DNA from: Microbacterium testaceum
GTDB taxonomy: Bacteria > Actinomycetota > Actinomycetes > Actinomycetales > Microbacteriaceae
Length of the DNA stretch: 64,000 bases
Assembly: GCF_006539145.1 (NCBI RefSeq)
Contig: NZ_BJML01000010.1
Coordinates: forward strand, 1-64,000
Direction: 5' to 3'
Shown one piece after another: positions 8,067 through 17,252 of the stretch. The notes below the pieces were generated by a model. That model ran no database searches, was not told the origin of the DNA, and was given only the letters and a program-made list of their open reading frames with translations. The stretch's first letter is position 1; the number at the start of each line of letters is the position of its first letter. The translations under genes and the position numbers were made by a program.

Positions 8067-8303
8067 CACCCTTATCCAACCGCGAGCGCAGTTTCTTCGA
8101 TAGCAGCACGCAGGGCGGGCGAGCGGCCCCTGTCGCACCCAACGCGCTGCCGGCACCGCCAGTCGATTGCGGGATCGCAAGTGCTGGACAGTTTGGAGAA
8201 GGCAGTGCCTCGGAGTCTGAGCGGCAGCTTTAGCGAGCAGTCAGCAATAGTCGACCGTACCTCCGCGCGGCATTTACGCTCGCGTTGCCCAAGATCGCGC
8301 GCA

Positions 8304-9881
8304 TCAAGAGAGGCGCGTCTCGATCAGTGTGGTGGGTTGGTCTTCATCCCCAAAAGCCAGGTAGTCCTCGGCAATGAAATCGAGAAGATACAGATACGCG
8401 GCGCGTGCGACGCGCAAAGCTTGGAGAGACGCTGACGCAAGGTCCTTCTCACCAACGGAGACGATCGCGTCACGGGTAGGCCCCGTGTAACCGTCTCGCT
8501 TGACGTGAACGAGGCGATGAGTACCGGCGTTTCGCAGGAGCTGGGCGTCAGCATATAGACCGTTCTCGTCGACATCGTAGGCAAGCTCTGCGAGCGCGAA
8601 TCTGTAGTTTGGCCACGGCTTGAACTGAGGAAGCTCGGGCCGCAACTCAGATGTCTTTCGATTGGTCCAGAAGGTGCGGAATTTGACTCGGTCCGCCGGG
8701 TCTCCAACTTCGAAGTAAAGATTCGCGACGACGGCGATCTTGTCTAGTACGTCCAGGGTCGCGCGCTGTGCGAGAACAATCTTGGCCGCGGGCTGGCCGA
8801 ACACCGAGTTGTCGTTTGTCTCGGCGTAGGTACCGCTTTCGTCAGTGGCGCCGTCCGCAAGTTCGACGATGCCGTCGTAGGCAAGCCGACGAGCCACCAG
8901 GTATTCGGACTTCAGGACATTGACCGCTGCGAAGATCGCCAACGGTGTCGGCGAATCAGTGGGAATGAGCGCAGCCTCCACGTCCGCGTCATCCCAGCGG
9001 GGCCCCTCGGATCCGAGACCCTCCATTGCCACTGACAGAGCCAGGCGGTTCTGCGCTACCCATCGCTGGTAGAAATCACCGGAGTCTCCGTCGTGGGACT
9101 CGTGACCAACCCCATCAATTTCCCGGAGAGCATCCCAGCCATCGGCCGCCGCCTCGCTCGAAATTCCGATTGTGTGTTCGCGCAGCCGCTTCGCTAGGCG
9201 CGCGTACCTATTAAAAAGCGCTGCGTAGTGGCCGGGCTGACCACGGCGAAGCCGGATCCGCGATGCCAGCAGCTCAGCGATGTTCCCCGCGGCATTGCCG
9301 TTGTTTGGGTACTCGGTGAGGGAATCCTGGTAGGCCTCGTAGGCTTCGAGCCACCTGCCCGAAGTGTCGAGAGCGTTGCCCAGATTACACAGCGCCTTCG
9401 ATCGAAGGATGGGCTCAACGTAAGGTGAGTGGCCGGTTCCGGCGAGGAGCAGCCGAGTCTCTCGGAGCCGCTCGCGGAGGGACCAGCGCAAGGGCTGCTC
9501 CTCCGGATCGTAACCGTCCTTCGACGCCCATCGCCGACGCTCAGCCACATCGATCTGCTCGGACACAGTCGTCCCAAGACTGTACGCCGCCCAAGCCTTC
9601 AGAGACTCCGAGACGTCTGCCGCCATGACCTCTCGGAAAGATTCTTCTGCATCGACAAGCACGTCATCTCGACTCCCGGGCGGGATCGCGTCGCTCATCA
9701 TCCCCGCTGCGCGACACAGCACCTCGTAGTAGTCCTCCGTGGAGACTTCGGTGGGTGCATGGAGCTGACGAAGTCGCGCAATTTGCTCCTGCACTCCCGT
9801 GAGGACGCGCATTCGCGCTTGGTCGGGCAGCTGTGCGAGCCGGTCGAGCTCACCGTGGATATCTCGCATGCTGAAGTTCAT
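8304..9881 (-). CDS. TPR-type protein with C-terminal HEPN-like domain (LA2681-like)
   Basis: This 525-residue protein has helical repeats in its first half, including a clear TPR-like pair near 170-215 (SKALCNLGNALDTSGRWLEA). The C-terminal 120 residues read as a HEPN domain: a helix ending in QLLRNAGTHRLVHV holds the R-x4-H motif expected of HEPN ribonucleases (arginine, polar residue, four-residue step, histidine), and a last helix RVARAAYLYLLDFIAEDYLA follows. From memory this resembles the LA2681-like HEPN family. The ATG at 9881 is chosen for its GAGGGG box 5-6 bases upstream; a frame open to 9989 has no such signal. It is convergent with the two-gene unit at 6605-8066. HEPN proteins often act as RNases in toxin or anti-phage systems, so a defence role is plausible but unproven. 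Confidence 0.75.
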   Translation of the reverse strand: MNFSMRDIHGELDRLAQLPDQARMRVLTGVQEQIARLRQLHAPTEVSTEDYYEVLCRAAGMMSDAIPPGSRDDVLVDAEESFREVMAADVSESLKAWAAYSLGTTVSEQIDVAERRRWASKDGYDPEEQPLRWSLRERLRETRLLLAGTGHSPYVEPILRSKALCNLGNALDTSGRWLEAYEAYQDSLTEYPNNGNAAGNIAELLASRIRLRRGQPGHYAALFNRYARLAKRLREHTIGISSEAAADGWDALREIDGVGHESHDGDSGDFYQRWVAQNRLALSVAMEGLGSEGPRWDDADVEAALIPTDSPTPLAIFAAVNVLKSEYLVARRLAYDGIVELADGATDESGTYAETNDNSVFGQPAAKIVLAQRATLDVLDKIAVVANLYFEVGDPADRVKFRTFWTNRKTSELRPELPQFKPWPNYRFALAELAYDVDENGLYADAQLLRNAGTHRLVHVKRDGYTGPTRDAIVSVGEKDLASASLQALRVARAAYLYLLDFIAEDYLAFGDEDQPTTLIETRLS

Positions 9882-10147
9882 CTCACCCCTCGCGTCGAGC
9901 TCCCCGTGCAGTCTCCGACGGCTGTGGTGCAGCCATCGTTCAGTCCAACCGGTTTCTGGCAGCACCATGCTGCGAGAAGTGCTAACCAAGGGAGGTACGG
10001 CACGCCGAGGAGTCGACGGTCAGCCTCCTGAATGAACCGCACTGCTATGCACCGGCACTCGCGAGCTGTTCACGTCACGCTCGTCTCGAAAACGACATGA
10101 ACTTACGCACCTCGTCGATAAGCAGGGCTCGAGGACGAAATGTTTGG

Positions 10148-10232
10148 CGGAGGGTGTGGGATTCGAACCCACGGGACATTGCTGCCCACTGGTTTTCAAG
10201 ACCAGGTCCATCGGCCGCTCGGACAACCCTCC
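10148..10232 (-). tRNA. tRNA-Ser (anticodon UGA)
   Basis: The acceptor strands GGAGGGT and ACCCTCC pair, with discriminator G. The anticodon arm CTGGTCTTGAAAACCAG gives UGA. A long variable arm and GGTTCGAATCC T-arm mark a serine tRNA of 85 bases. CCA is not encoded. Its 3' end faces the accessory island, and no terminator follows it directly. Confidence 0.95.
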
Positions 10233-10283
10233 TGAACGCACCGAGTCTACCGAGCCGCGAACGCGGCGCGACACGGCGATGGA

Positions 10284-10321
10284 CGGCGGCCCCCGGGCGA
10301 ACTCGCTCCCGGGGGCCGCCG
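10284..10321 (-). terminator. 14-base-pair hairpin after the amidase gene
   Basis: Arms 10284-10297 and 10308-10321 are perfect complements with a 10-base loop. The hairpin begins 7 bases past the amidase stop. No U tract follows. Confidence 0.75.
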
Positions 10322-10328
10322 CCGGAGC

Positions 10329-12152
10329 TCAGCCGAGCGGTCCGTACGCCGCGGGCGTCGTGCGGGCGTGGGTGGCCTGCTCGAAGTCGTAGGCAAGGCC
10401 CAGGAGCGGGCCCTCCGCGAAGTCGCGGCCGAGGAACTCCAGGTTCACTCCCCCGGTCGAAGCCTCGGTCGACAGCCCCTGGCCCATGGGCACCGTGACG
10501 GCCGGCAGACCCGTGTTGGGGCTCAGGCGCATGTTGGTCCCGATGGTGCCGTAGGGGTTGCCGGTCGGGTAGACCACGGCATCCAGCTTCTGGTCGTCCA
10601 TGAAGGCCGTCATGATCTGCTTGCCCTTTGCGAGCTGCAGGGTGTGCGATCCCTGCGGACCGGCCCAGGCCTGGTAAGCCGACTCGGTGATGGCGGCGCG
10701 CTGGCCGTAGGGGTTGTTCGCGCGGCCGGGGACGATGTTCGGCGACTGCGAGATCGCGAGCAGGCTCCGTGCGCTCACCGACGGGTTCAGGTAGGCGTTG
10801 ATGTAGTTCTGCAGGTCGTGGTTAAATTCCGGCCCGCTGCCGCTGCCCTCGCCCACGATGGCCGAGAAGCCGTCCGGCGGCGTGAGCGCGACGACCGTCG
10901 CGCCCCGCGCCTCCATGGCGGCCTTCGCGTCGGCGAAGAGACGCTGCGTGATCGGGTTCGAGCCGAGCATCGTCGTCAGATAGCCGATCCTCTTGCCCTT
11001 CAGCGACCCGCTGTCGAGGTACGACGTGTACGTCTCCGGCACCTTGCCGGCCTGACGCGCGGTGACGGGGTCACCCGCGTCTTCGCCGACGACGGCGTCG
11101 AGGGCGATCGCGGCATCCTGAACAGAACGGGCGATCGGACCACCGGTGTCCTGCGAGAGCGCGAGCGGCACGATGCCGTCGCGGCTGGCGAGGCCGACCG
11201 TCGGACGCACACCCACGAGCTGGTTGTACGTCGAGGGGATGCGGATCGACCCACCGGTGTCGGTGCCGAATCCGATGCCGGCGAGGTTGGCAGCGATCGC
11301 GGCTCCCGTTCCCCCGCTCGAGCCGCCGGAGGTCTGGGCGGTGTCGTAGGGGCTCGACACGGTCAGCGCCGTTCCGTTGGGCTGGAAGGCCGACCACTGC
11401 GACGACAGGTTGATGGCGAACTCGTCCATCGACGCCTTGGCGACGATGACCGCCCCGTCGGCGCGCAGACCCTTGACCATCGTGGCGTCGGTCGACGTCT
11501 GGTTGCCGGCCCAGCAGCCGCAGCCGGCGGTGGTGGGCATGTCGGCGGTGTTGTAGTTGTCTTTCAGAGCCACCGGGATGCCGAGCAGCATCCCCGTCAT
11601 GCCCTTCTCAGCGCGGATTGCGTCGGCGGCCGCGGCGGCCTTGAGCGCGACCTCGCTCGTCGAGATGATCGAGTTGAGCGGGCGCACACCCGCGGGACGC
11701 ACGACCTTGTCGTAGGCCGCGATGCGGTCGAGGTACTGCTGCGTCAGCGACACCGAGGTGATGACCCCGGCGTTCATCGCCGCCTGCATCGCCACCGCGT
11801 CGGCCTCGACGATCTGGAAGGGGCCGTCGTCGTAGATGATGCGCTCCGACAGCAGGGCCAGATCGGATGCCGTCACGGCACCGTCGTCGTCGAGGTCGAA
11901 CCGCGCGGCATCCGCCCATCCGGCATCGCTCGAGGTCGTTGCCAGGTACGGGGCCAGGGCCTCGAGGTCGGCCGTGGTCACCTGCGCATCGCCCGTGACG
12001 TCGAGCTCGGTGTAGTACGGCGCGAGGAAGGGAGCTGCCGCAGGAGACGGCGCGGGGGCGGCGAGGGCGGCGGCCGGGGCGACGACGGCCCCGGCGACGA
12101 CGACACCGAGCGAAGCGGACACGGCCAGAACACGGCGGGCCAGGGGGGTCAT
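10329..12152 (-). CDS. Secreted amidase with N-terminal dockerin-like module
   Basis: This 607-residue protein carries a signal peptide (residues 1-32, ending ALAAPAP). Residues about 50-110 hold two calcium-loop repeats, DVTGDAQVTTADL and DLDDDGAVTASDL, spaced like the duplicated EF-hand loops of dockerins. The rest is an amidase-signature domain: the catalytic Lys in GIPVALKDN, the first Ser in TSGGSSGGTGAA and the nucleophile Ser in GTDTGGSIRIPS form the Ser-cisSer-Lys triad. It hydrolyses an amide outside the cell; the substrate is unknown. The ATG at 12152 follows AAGGAT at good spacing and opens a normal signal peptide. The next gene upstream encodes a wall-anchored cohesin-like protein, the natural partner of a dockerin. 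The dockerin call rests on the loops alone. Confidence 0.85.
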   Translation of the reverse strand: MTPLARRVLAVSASLGVVVAGAVVAPAAALAAPAPSPAAAPFLAPYYTELDVTGDAQVTTADLEALAPYLATTSSDAGWADAARFDLDDDGAVTASDLALLSERIIYDDGPFQIVEADAVAMQAAMNAGVITSVSLTQQYLDRIAAYDKVVRPAGVRPLNSIISTSEVALKAAAAADAIRAEKGMTGMLLGIPVALKDNYNTADMPTTAGCGCWAGNQTSTDATMVKGLRADGAVIVAKASMDEFAINLSSQWSAFQPNGTALTVSSPYDTAQTSGGSSGGTGAAIAANLAGIGFGTDTGGSIRIPSTYNQLVGVRPTVGLASRDGIVPLALSQDTGGPIARSVQDAAIALDAVVGEDAGDPVTARQAGKVPETYTSYLDSGSLKGKRIGYLTTMLGSNPITQRLFADAKAAMEARGATVVALTPPDGFSAIVGEGSGSGPEFNHDLQNYINAYLNPSVSARSLLAISQSPNIVPGRANNPYGQRAAITESAYQAWAGPQGSHTLQLAKGKQIMTAFMDDQKLDAVVYPTGNPYGTIGTNMRLSPNTGLPAVTVPMGQGLSTEASTGGVNLEFLGRDFAEGPLLGLAYDFEQATHARTTPAAYGPLG

Positions 12153-12193
12153 GACGGATCCTTCGCGAAACGGGACGGACGAGCGGGACGCGG

Positions 12194-12940
12194 TCATTCG
12201 CGCACCGCCTGACGACGGCGGAGCACGAGCAACGTGCCTCCGGCGAGGAGGGCGACACCGAGGGCGCCGGAGACGAACCACGGGGTTGCGTCGACGCCCG
12301 TCGTCGCGAGGTCGTTCGGGCCCTGGGCTGCGGGCGCCGGGGCGGCCGTGGCCGACGCGGACACCGAGGGCGACGGCGACGACGGGTCGGACGGCTGCGG
12401 CTCGGGAACGGGGACGGCCTCGATGACGACGGTTCCGGATGCCACATCGTTCGCCGTCACGACCTCTCCGGTCGACGACACCAGACGCACTGACGACAGC
12501 TGGACGAGGGCCGACCCTGCCGCGAGCGAACGGAGGGGGATGGATGCCAGGACGACATCGCTCGTGCCCGACAGCCCGGGCGAGGTGCCGAGGCGCGTGT
12601 GCGAGACGGTCAGCGTGCCGGGCCCCGTGACGGTCGAGGTGAAGCCGCCCGCGGGACCGGTGGGCGCGTCGGTGGCGGGCTCGACGAGAGCGGGGTCGTA
12701 GGTGAGCTCCAGGTCGTAGGAGTAGAGGTCGCTCACCGCCGCACCCGTGACGGTCACGACGAACGGGTCACCCGCGGTGACCTCGGCCGGGTCGATCTCG
12801 AGCGAGAGGGTCGCGGTGGGAAGGGCGGCATGCGCCGCGGGCGCGGCGGCCAGCGGCCCGAAAAGGGCGAGGGCCGCCACGAGGGCGGCGCCGAGACGGC
12901 GTGCCGATCTCGGGCGTGAGGCGGGGCTGTGGGCAGTCAT
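12194..12940 (-). CDS. Cohesin-like surface protein with LAXTG anchor
   Basis: This 248-residue protein has a signal peptide (about 1-37, AAPAAHAALP). A domain of about 140 residues follows that reads like a cohesin: LSLEIDPAEVTAGDPFVVTV, LYSYDLELTYDPALVE, then a run of strands ending VVTANDVASGTVVIE. A Pro/Ser/Ala-rich linker leads to the sorting signal LATTG, a membrane span and RRRQ. It is therefore expected to be sortase-linked to the wall. The ATG at 12940 has a GAGGAG box about 12 bases upstream; longer frames upstream lack a signal peptide. It is transcribed just ahead of the dockerin-like amidase (41-base gap), so the two probably form one operon and may bind each other on the surface. 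No enzymatic residues are seen. Confidence 0.8.
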   Translation of the reverse strand: MTAHSPASRPRSARRLGAALVAALALFGPLAAAPAAHAALPTATLSLEIDPAEVTAGDPFVVTVTGAAVSDLYSYDLELTYDPALVEPATDAPTGPAGGFTSTVTGPGTLTVSHTRLGTSPGLSGTSDVVLASIPLRSLAAGSALVQLSSVRLVSSTGEVVTANDVASGTVVIEAVPVPEPQPSDPSSPSPSVSASATAAPAPAAQGPNDLATTGVDATPWFVSGALGVALLAGGTLLVLRRRQAVRE

Positions 12941-13169
12941 GCGTGGGTCAAGCTCCTCGGGTGATGGAACGAGCACGACCGGGATCCGCGTGGGCCTCTC
13001 GGCGTCCGTCGGTCGTGGGGGGCGACCCGACCCTGCCAGAGCGGCATGTCGGACAAGTTGCGGCACATTTCCATCGCATATCCATAAGCGAATGAGAGGC
13101 CGTTTTCAGCCGCCCGAGGTCGTCGTCCAGCCCCGGGCTCCGGCACAGTACGCCGGATAGCGTCGGAGC

Positions 13170-14429
13170 ATGGCCTTGACGACCCGCAGCCCCCTGGCAT
13201 CCTTCTTCCTCCGACTCGGCAGGCAGGTGTGGGTGCGCGCGGCGCTGTTCACCGTCATCGGGGTGATCGTCGCCCTCGCAGCGGGTCTGCTCGGGCCACT
13301 GCTGCCGTTCGAGTTCGGTCTGGAGCTGGGCCAGGATGCCGTGGGCTCGCTGCTGCAGATCATCGCGACCGCGATGCTCACCGTGAGCACCTTCTCGGTG
13401 ACGGCGATGGTCACGGCGTTCTCGTCGGCGACGACCACCGCGACGCCCCGGTCGACGCCCCTGCTGATCGCGGACACGACCTCGCAGAACGCCGTGTCGA
13501 CCTTCGTCGGCGCTTTCACCTTCTCGCTCGTCGGGATCGTCGCCCTGTCGACGGGTTACTACCACCCGCAAGGGCGGGCGATCCTCTTCGTCAGCACACT
13601 GGTCATCATCGGAATCGTCGTGTTCACCCTGCTGCGGTGGATCTCGCACCTCTCGACCTTCGGCCGGATGGCCGACGTCATCGATCGTGTGGAGAAAGCG
13701 GCCACGGCCTCTCTGGAATGGCATGCTGAGCGGCCGACGTTGGGGGCTCGCGCCTCGACCGCGCCGCCCTCGGGGGCCGTCGGAGTGCACGCCGACGAGG
13801 TGGGCTACGTCACTCATGTCGACGTCGCGGGACTCGACCGCATCGCCCGCCAGCACGACCTCGAGGTGCACGTGCACGCCACGCCGGGACGCATCGCCGA
13901 TGCGCGCGTGCCCGTCGCCTTCGTCGTCGGCCGAGTCGACGGCGCCGTAGAGACGGCGGTGCGCCGGGCGTTCCGCATCGAACACCACCGGACGTTCGAG
14001 CAGGATCCGCGATTCGGCGTCATCGCCCTCACCGAGATCGGCAGCCGCGCGCTGTCGGCCGCCACGAACGATCCGGGGACGGCGATCGAGGTGATCGCAG
14101 CGCTGCAGCGGGTGTTCTCCCGAGCATTCGCCGTCGAGACCGATTCGTCCGTGGACTTCGAGGGGGTGTTCCTCCCCGCACCGCGCCTCGCCGACCTGGT
14201 CGACGACGCCTTCCGGCCGTTGGCGCGTGACGGTGCGGCCGACGTCGAGGTGCAGGTGCGGCTGCAGAAGTGCCTCGCCTCGCTCGCGGCATCCGCTCCC
14301 GACCGGGCGGAGGTCTTCCGGGATGCCGCCCGCGCGGCCCTCGAGCGCAGTCGGCGCGCCTTGGACCGCACCGACGCGCGCACCCTGCGTGCCGCCACCC
14401 GAGGGGCGTGGAGTCCCCGCGGTCTCTGA
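13170..14429 (+). CDS. DUF2254 membrane protein
   Basis: This 419-residue protein matches DUF2254, a family of predicted integral membrane proteins of unknown role. There are about four hydrophobic helices in the first 150 residues (near 22-45, 62-85, 108-128 and 138-152). The conserved segment TVSTFSVTAMVTAFSSATTTATPR lies between the second and third. The C-terminal 260 residues are soluble and end with an Arg-rich helical tail. The start at ATG 13170 is fixed by a TAGCGT box (13158-13163) 6 bases upstream, a likely leaderless transcript. It stands between the cohesin gene (divergent) and a small membrane protein. Confidence 0.85.
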   Translation: MALTTRSPLASFFLRLGRQVWVRAALFTVIGVIVALAAGLLGPLLPFEFGLELGQDAVGSLLQIIATAMLTVSTFSVTAMVTAFSSATTTATPRSTPLLIADTTSQNAVSTFVGAFTFSLVGIVALSTGYYHPQGRAILFVSTLVIIGIVVFTLLRWISHLSTFGRMADVIDRVEKAATASLEWHAERPTLGARASTAPPSGAVGVHADEVGYVTHVDVAGLDRIARQHDLEVHVHATPGRIADARVPVAFVVGRVDGAVETAVRRAFRIEHHRTFEQDPRFGVIALTEIGSRALSAATNDPGTAIEVIAALQRVFSRAFAVETDSSVDFEGVFLPAPRLADLVDDAFRPLARDGAADVEVQVRLQKCLASLAASAPDRAEVFRDAARAALERSRRALDRTDARTLRAATRGAWSPRGL

Positions 14430-14558
14430 GTGCGGGATACGCCGCGGCTATGGAGTTGCTGCGTTCGCGGGCGAAAACGTTGAACCGCTCCGGTGACCGG
14501 CGTAGACCGAGAACATCACCCCACGACCCGCCGGGCCGTTCGAGTTGAGGAGGTCATC

Positions 14559-14849
14559 ATGCTCGTCACCACGCTGTCAGCGCAGGTCGTTCTCGCCGTC
14601 TTCGCGCTCGTCTACGCGGCATCCGTCTTCGCCGCCATCGTCGCCCTGCGCGACCCGCAGGCGTCTGCCGGACTCAAGGCCGCCTGGGCGACCGCCCTGC
14701 TGCTGCTGCCGCCGGTCGGTCTCGTCGCGTGGGAGGCGGCGCGCGTCGTCGACCACCGGGCGGCGCACCGACCCGTGACCGTCGTCGACCGCACCGCCTA
14801 TCTCGCCGACCGCGCCGCACACGTCGCCAGCGGCTCCGCGCGAGTCTGA
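14559..14849 (+). CDS. Small two-helix membrane protein, PLDc_N-like
   Basis: This 96-residue protein has two hydrophobic helices (about 8-28 and 42-60) with a short loop and a charged tail. The pattern, with LKAAWATALLLLPPVGLVAW near the second helix, resembles the phospholipase D N-terminal membrane domain also found as stand-alone proteins. The ATG at 14559 follows GAGGAGG with ideal spacing. There is no sign of the catalytic part of a phospholipase. Function is unknown. Confidence 0.7.
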   Translation: MLVTTLSAQVVLAVFALVYAASVFAAIVALRDPQASAGLKAAWATALLLLPPVGLVAWEAARVVDHRAAHRPVTVVDRTAYLADRAAHVASGSARV

Positions 14850-14915
14850 CCCCCACGCCGGGCGTGAGCCCGCGCGGGTCCGGTCACGCCGGGCCCGCGG
14901 GCCGCCCGCACGGCG

Positions 14916-15815
14916 TCAGAGCGCGCGAAGAATCGCGGCGACACCGCCCTCGGTGACCGAGAGGCCGACCTCGCCCGCCGCGGCGTGCACCTCGGGCGGA
15001 CCCTGGTGCATCGCGACCGCGCGGCCGCCGTTGCGGACCGCCCACTGCATCATCTCGATGTCGTTGCGGCCGTCGCCCATCACCAGTACGTTCTCGGGCG
15101 CGATGTCGAGCCAGCCGCGCACGAGCTCGAGGGCGGTCGACTTGTCCACCCCCTGCGGGGCGATGTCGAGCCACGCGGTCCATCCGATCGCGTACGACAC
15201 CTGATTGAGGCCGATGCGCTCGACCAGCTCGAGGAAGTCCTGGTCGGTCTGCTCGGGCGCCACCACGACCACCCGGCAGACCGGCTGCAGCGAGAGCTCG
15301 GCGAACGACACCTTGTTCGCTCCCTGGAGATTCCAGTCGTCGAGGTAATCGGTGAACAGTCGCGAGCCGTCGGGCAGTTCGACGAGGAAGTGCGCATCGG
15401 GCAGGTGCTCGCCGAGCAGCGTCAGCACCTCTGTGGGGTCGAACGTCTCGACGTGAGCACGCTCGTACACGGCGGCGTCGGCGTCTCCGACCCGGCGCAT
15501 GACGATCGCCCCGTTCGAGCAGACCGCGTACTCGGGACGGATGCCGAGGCGATCCATGATCGGGTGGGTGCTGGCCCAGCTGCGACCGGTGGCGAGCATC
15601 ACCTCGTGACCGGCGTGCTGCGCGCGCACCGCCGCCTCGGCGACGCCCGGGCTGAGCGAGTCGTCCTCGAGCAGAACCGTACCGTCGATGTCGAGCGCGA
15701 TGAGCATGCGCTCCGCGGGTTTCTCGTCGGCGAGGTCGGCGACCAGATCGGCCGCCTCCTGCTTCGGCGCGCTCTCGACGGCACCGGTCTGGGGAAAGGC
15801 GGCCTCGTCGGTCAC
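14916..15815 (-). CDS. HAD-superfamily (Cof-type) phosphatase
   Basis: This 299-residue protein is a HAD hydrolase of the Cof/sugar-phosphatase branch (cap type C2). Motif I is [10 protein letters not shown] near residue 38 with the two catalytic Asp residues. Motif II is MLATGRS, motif III contains the Lys of GVDKSTAL, and motif IV is [12 protein letters not shown]. About 35 poorly conserved residues precede motif I. The start is GTG 15815, which overlaps the serS stop (GTGA), so it is translated with serS. Its substrate, probably a small phosphorylated metabolite, is unknown. The serS-HAD pairing is common in actinobacteria. Confidence 0.88.
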   Translation of the reverse strand: MTDEAAFPQTGAVESAPKQEAADLVADLADEKPAERMLIALDIDGTVLLEDDSLSPGVAEAAVRAQHAGHEVMLATGRSWASTHPIMDRLGIRPEYAVCSNGAIVMRRVGDADAAVYERAHVETFDPTEVLTLLGEHLPDAHFLVELPDGSRLFTDYLDDWNLQGANKVSFAELSLQPVCRVVVVAPEQTDQDFLELVERIGLNQVSYAIGWTAWLDIAPQGVDKSTALELVRGWLDIAPENVLVMGDGRNDIEMMQWAVRNGGRAVAMHQGPPEVHAAAGEVGLSVTEGGVAAILRAL

Positions 15816-17077
15816 GCGATCGGCTCCATGACCTCGAGCCCGCCGAGGTACGGACGCAGAACCTCGGGCACCGTCACCGACCCGTCGGCGCGCTGATGCG
15901 TCTCGAGCAGGGCCACGATCCACCGGGTCGTGGCGAGAGTGCCGTTGAGGGTGGCGACCGGCTGGGTCTTGCCGCCGTCCGGACGGAAACGGGTATCGAG
16001 GCGACGAGCCTGGTACGTGGTGCAGTTCGAGGTGCTGGTGAGCTCGCGGTAGGCGCCCTGCGTGGGCACCCACGCCTCGATGTCGAACTTGCGCGCGGCA
16101 CTCGAGCCGAGGTCGCCGGCGGCGACGTCGATCAGGCGGTAGGCGAGACCGAGGTCCTGCAGCATGCTCTCCTGCATCGCGACGAGGCGCTCGTGCTCGG
16201 CCTCGGCGTCGGCGGGATCGGTGTAGACGAACATCTCCAGCTTGTTGAACTGGTGCACCCGGATGATGCCGCGGGTGTCCTTGCCATACGAGCCCGCCTC
16301 GCTGCGGTAACAGGTGGACCACCCGGCGTAGCGCTTCGCACCGCGTTCCAGATCGAGGATCTCGTCCATGTGGTACCCGGCGAGGGGGACCTCGCTCGTT
16401 CCCACGAGGTAGAGGTCCTCTTTGTCGAGGTGGTACACCTCGTCGGCGTGCTGGCCGAGGAACCCGGTGCCGCGCATGACCTCGGGACGCACGAGCGTCG
16501 GGGGGATCATCGGGGTGAAGCCCGCCTGCAGCGCCCGGTCGAGGGCGAGGGTCATGAGCGCGAGCTCGAGTCGCGCACCGATGCCGGTGAGGAAGTAGAA
16601 GCGACTGCCCGAGACCTTCGTGCCGCGCTCCATGTCGATCGCGCCGAGCTTCTCGCCGAGGGCGAGGTGGTCGAGCGGCTCGAAGTCGTAGGACGGGATC
16701 TCGCCGTGGGTGCGGAGTGTGACGAAGTTCTCTTCGCCACCCGAGGGCACTCCCTCGAGGACGATGTTCTCGATCTTGCCGAGGGCGGCGTCGGCGGCGG
16801 CCTCGGCCTCGGCGACGGCGTGTTGAGCGGTCTTGACGCGCTCGCTGAGCTCTTTCGCCTCGGCCACGAGCGCGGCCTTCTCGTCTTTGGGCGCCTGGGC
16901 GACGCGCTTGCCGTGCGCGTTCTGCGCGGCACGCAACTCCTCGAAGGCGGTGATGGCGGCGCGGCGGTCGCGGTCGGCGGCGAGGGCCTCGTCCACCGAA
17001 TCCGGCGACTCCCCGCGGGCGATCTGGGAGCGCTTCACGAGCTCGGGATCTTCACGCAGCAGAGTCAGGTCGATCAC
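15812..17077 (-). CDS. serS: Seryl-tRNA synthetase
   Basis: This 421-residue enzyme charges tRNA-Ser with serine using ATP. The N-terminal [17 protein letters not shown] and the coiled-coil arm (about 30-100) are typical. The class II motifs follow: motif 2 in [21 protein letters not shown] and motif 3 near the end in [15 protein letters not shown]. The start is GTG 17077; a TAGGAT box lies 6 bases upstream on the same strand, so the mRNA is likely leaderless. The downstream HAD gene overlaps its stop. Both serine tRNA genes of this window lie within 13 kb. Confidence 0.97.
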   Translation of the reverse strand: MIDLTLLREDPELVKRSQIARGESPDSVDEALAADRDRRAAITAFEELRAAQNAHGKRVAQAPKDEKAALVAEAKELSERVKTAQHAVAEAEAAADAALGKIENIVLEGVPSGGEENFVTLRTHGEIPSYDFEPLDHLALGEKLGAIDMERGTKVSGSRFYFLTGIGARLELALMTLALDRALQAGFTPMIPPTLVRPEVMRGTGFLGQHADEVYHLDKEDLYLVGTSEVPLAGYHMDEILDLERGAKRYAGWSTCYRSEAGSYGKDTRGIIRVHQFNKLEMFVYTDPADAEAEHERLVAMQESMLQDLGLAYRLIDVAAGDLGSSAARKFDIEAWVPTQGAYRELTSTSNCTTYQARRLDTRFRPDGGKTQPVATLNGTLATTRWIVALLETHQRADGSVTVPEVLRPYLGGLEVMEPIA

Positions 17078-17252
17078 GCGTCCATCCTATGGTCGCCGCC
17101 GGGGCCGATCCTGCGCCGCCACGACCCCGCGTGGTGAGCACCGGACCGCGGAACGACGGGCTCATTCTCGGGGCGCATGGGTCTTCGGCATCCCCCGTCA
17201 AGCCCGCCTCTGCCGCGCGTATCGGGATCCACCGCGGTCCTATGGTGGAGCC

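Noticed and set aside
6605..9881. Prophage or integrative element with its own integrase
   Set aside because: No integrase, transposase, replication or structural gene is visible in the island.
14559..14849. Phage holin or toxin
   Set aside because: Two helices alone are common, and the PLDc_N-like pattern fits better; no phage genes are near.
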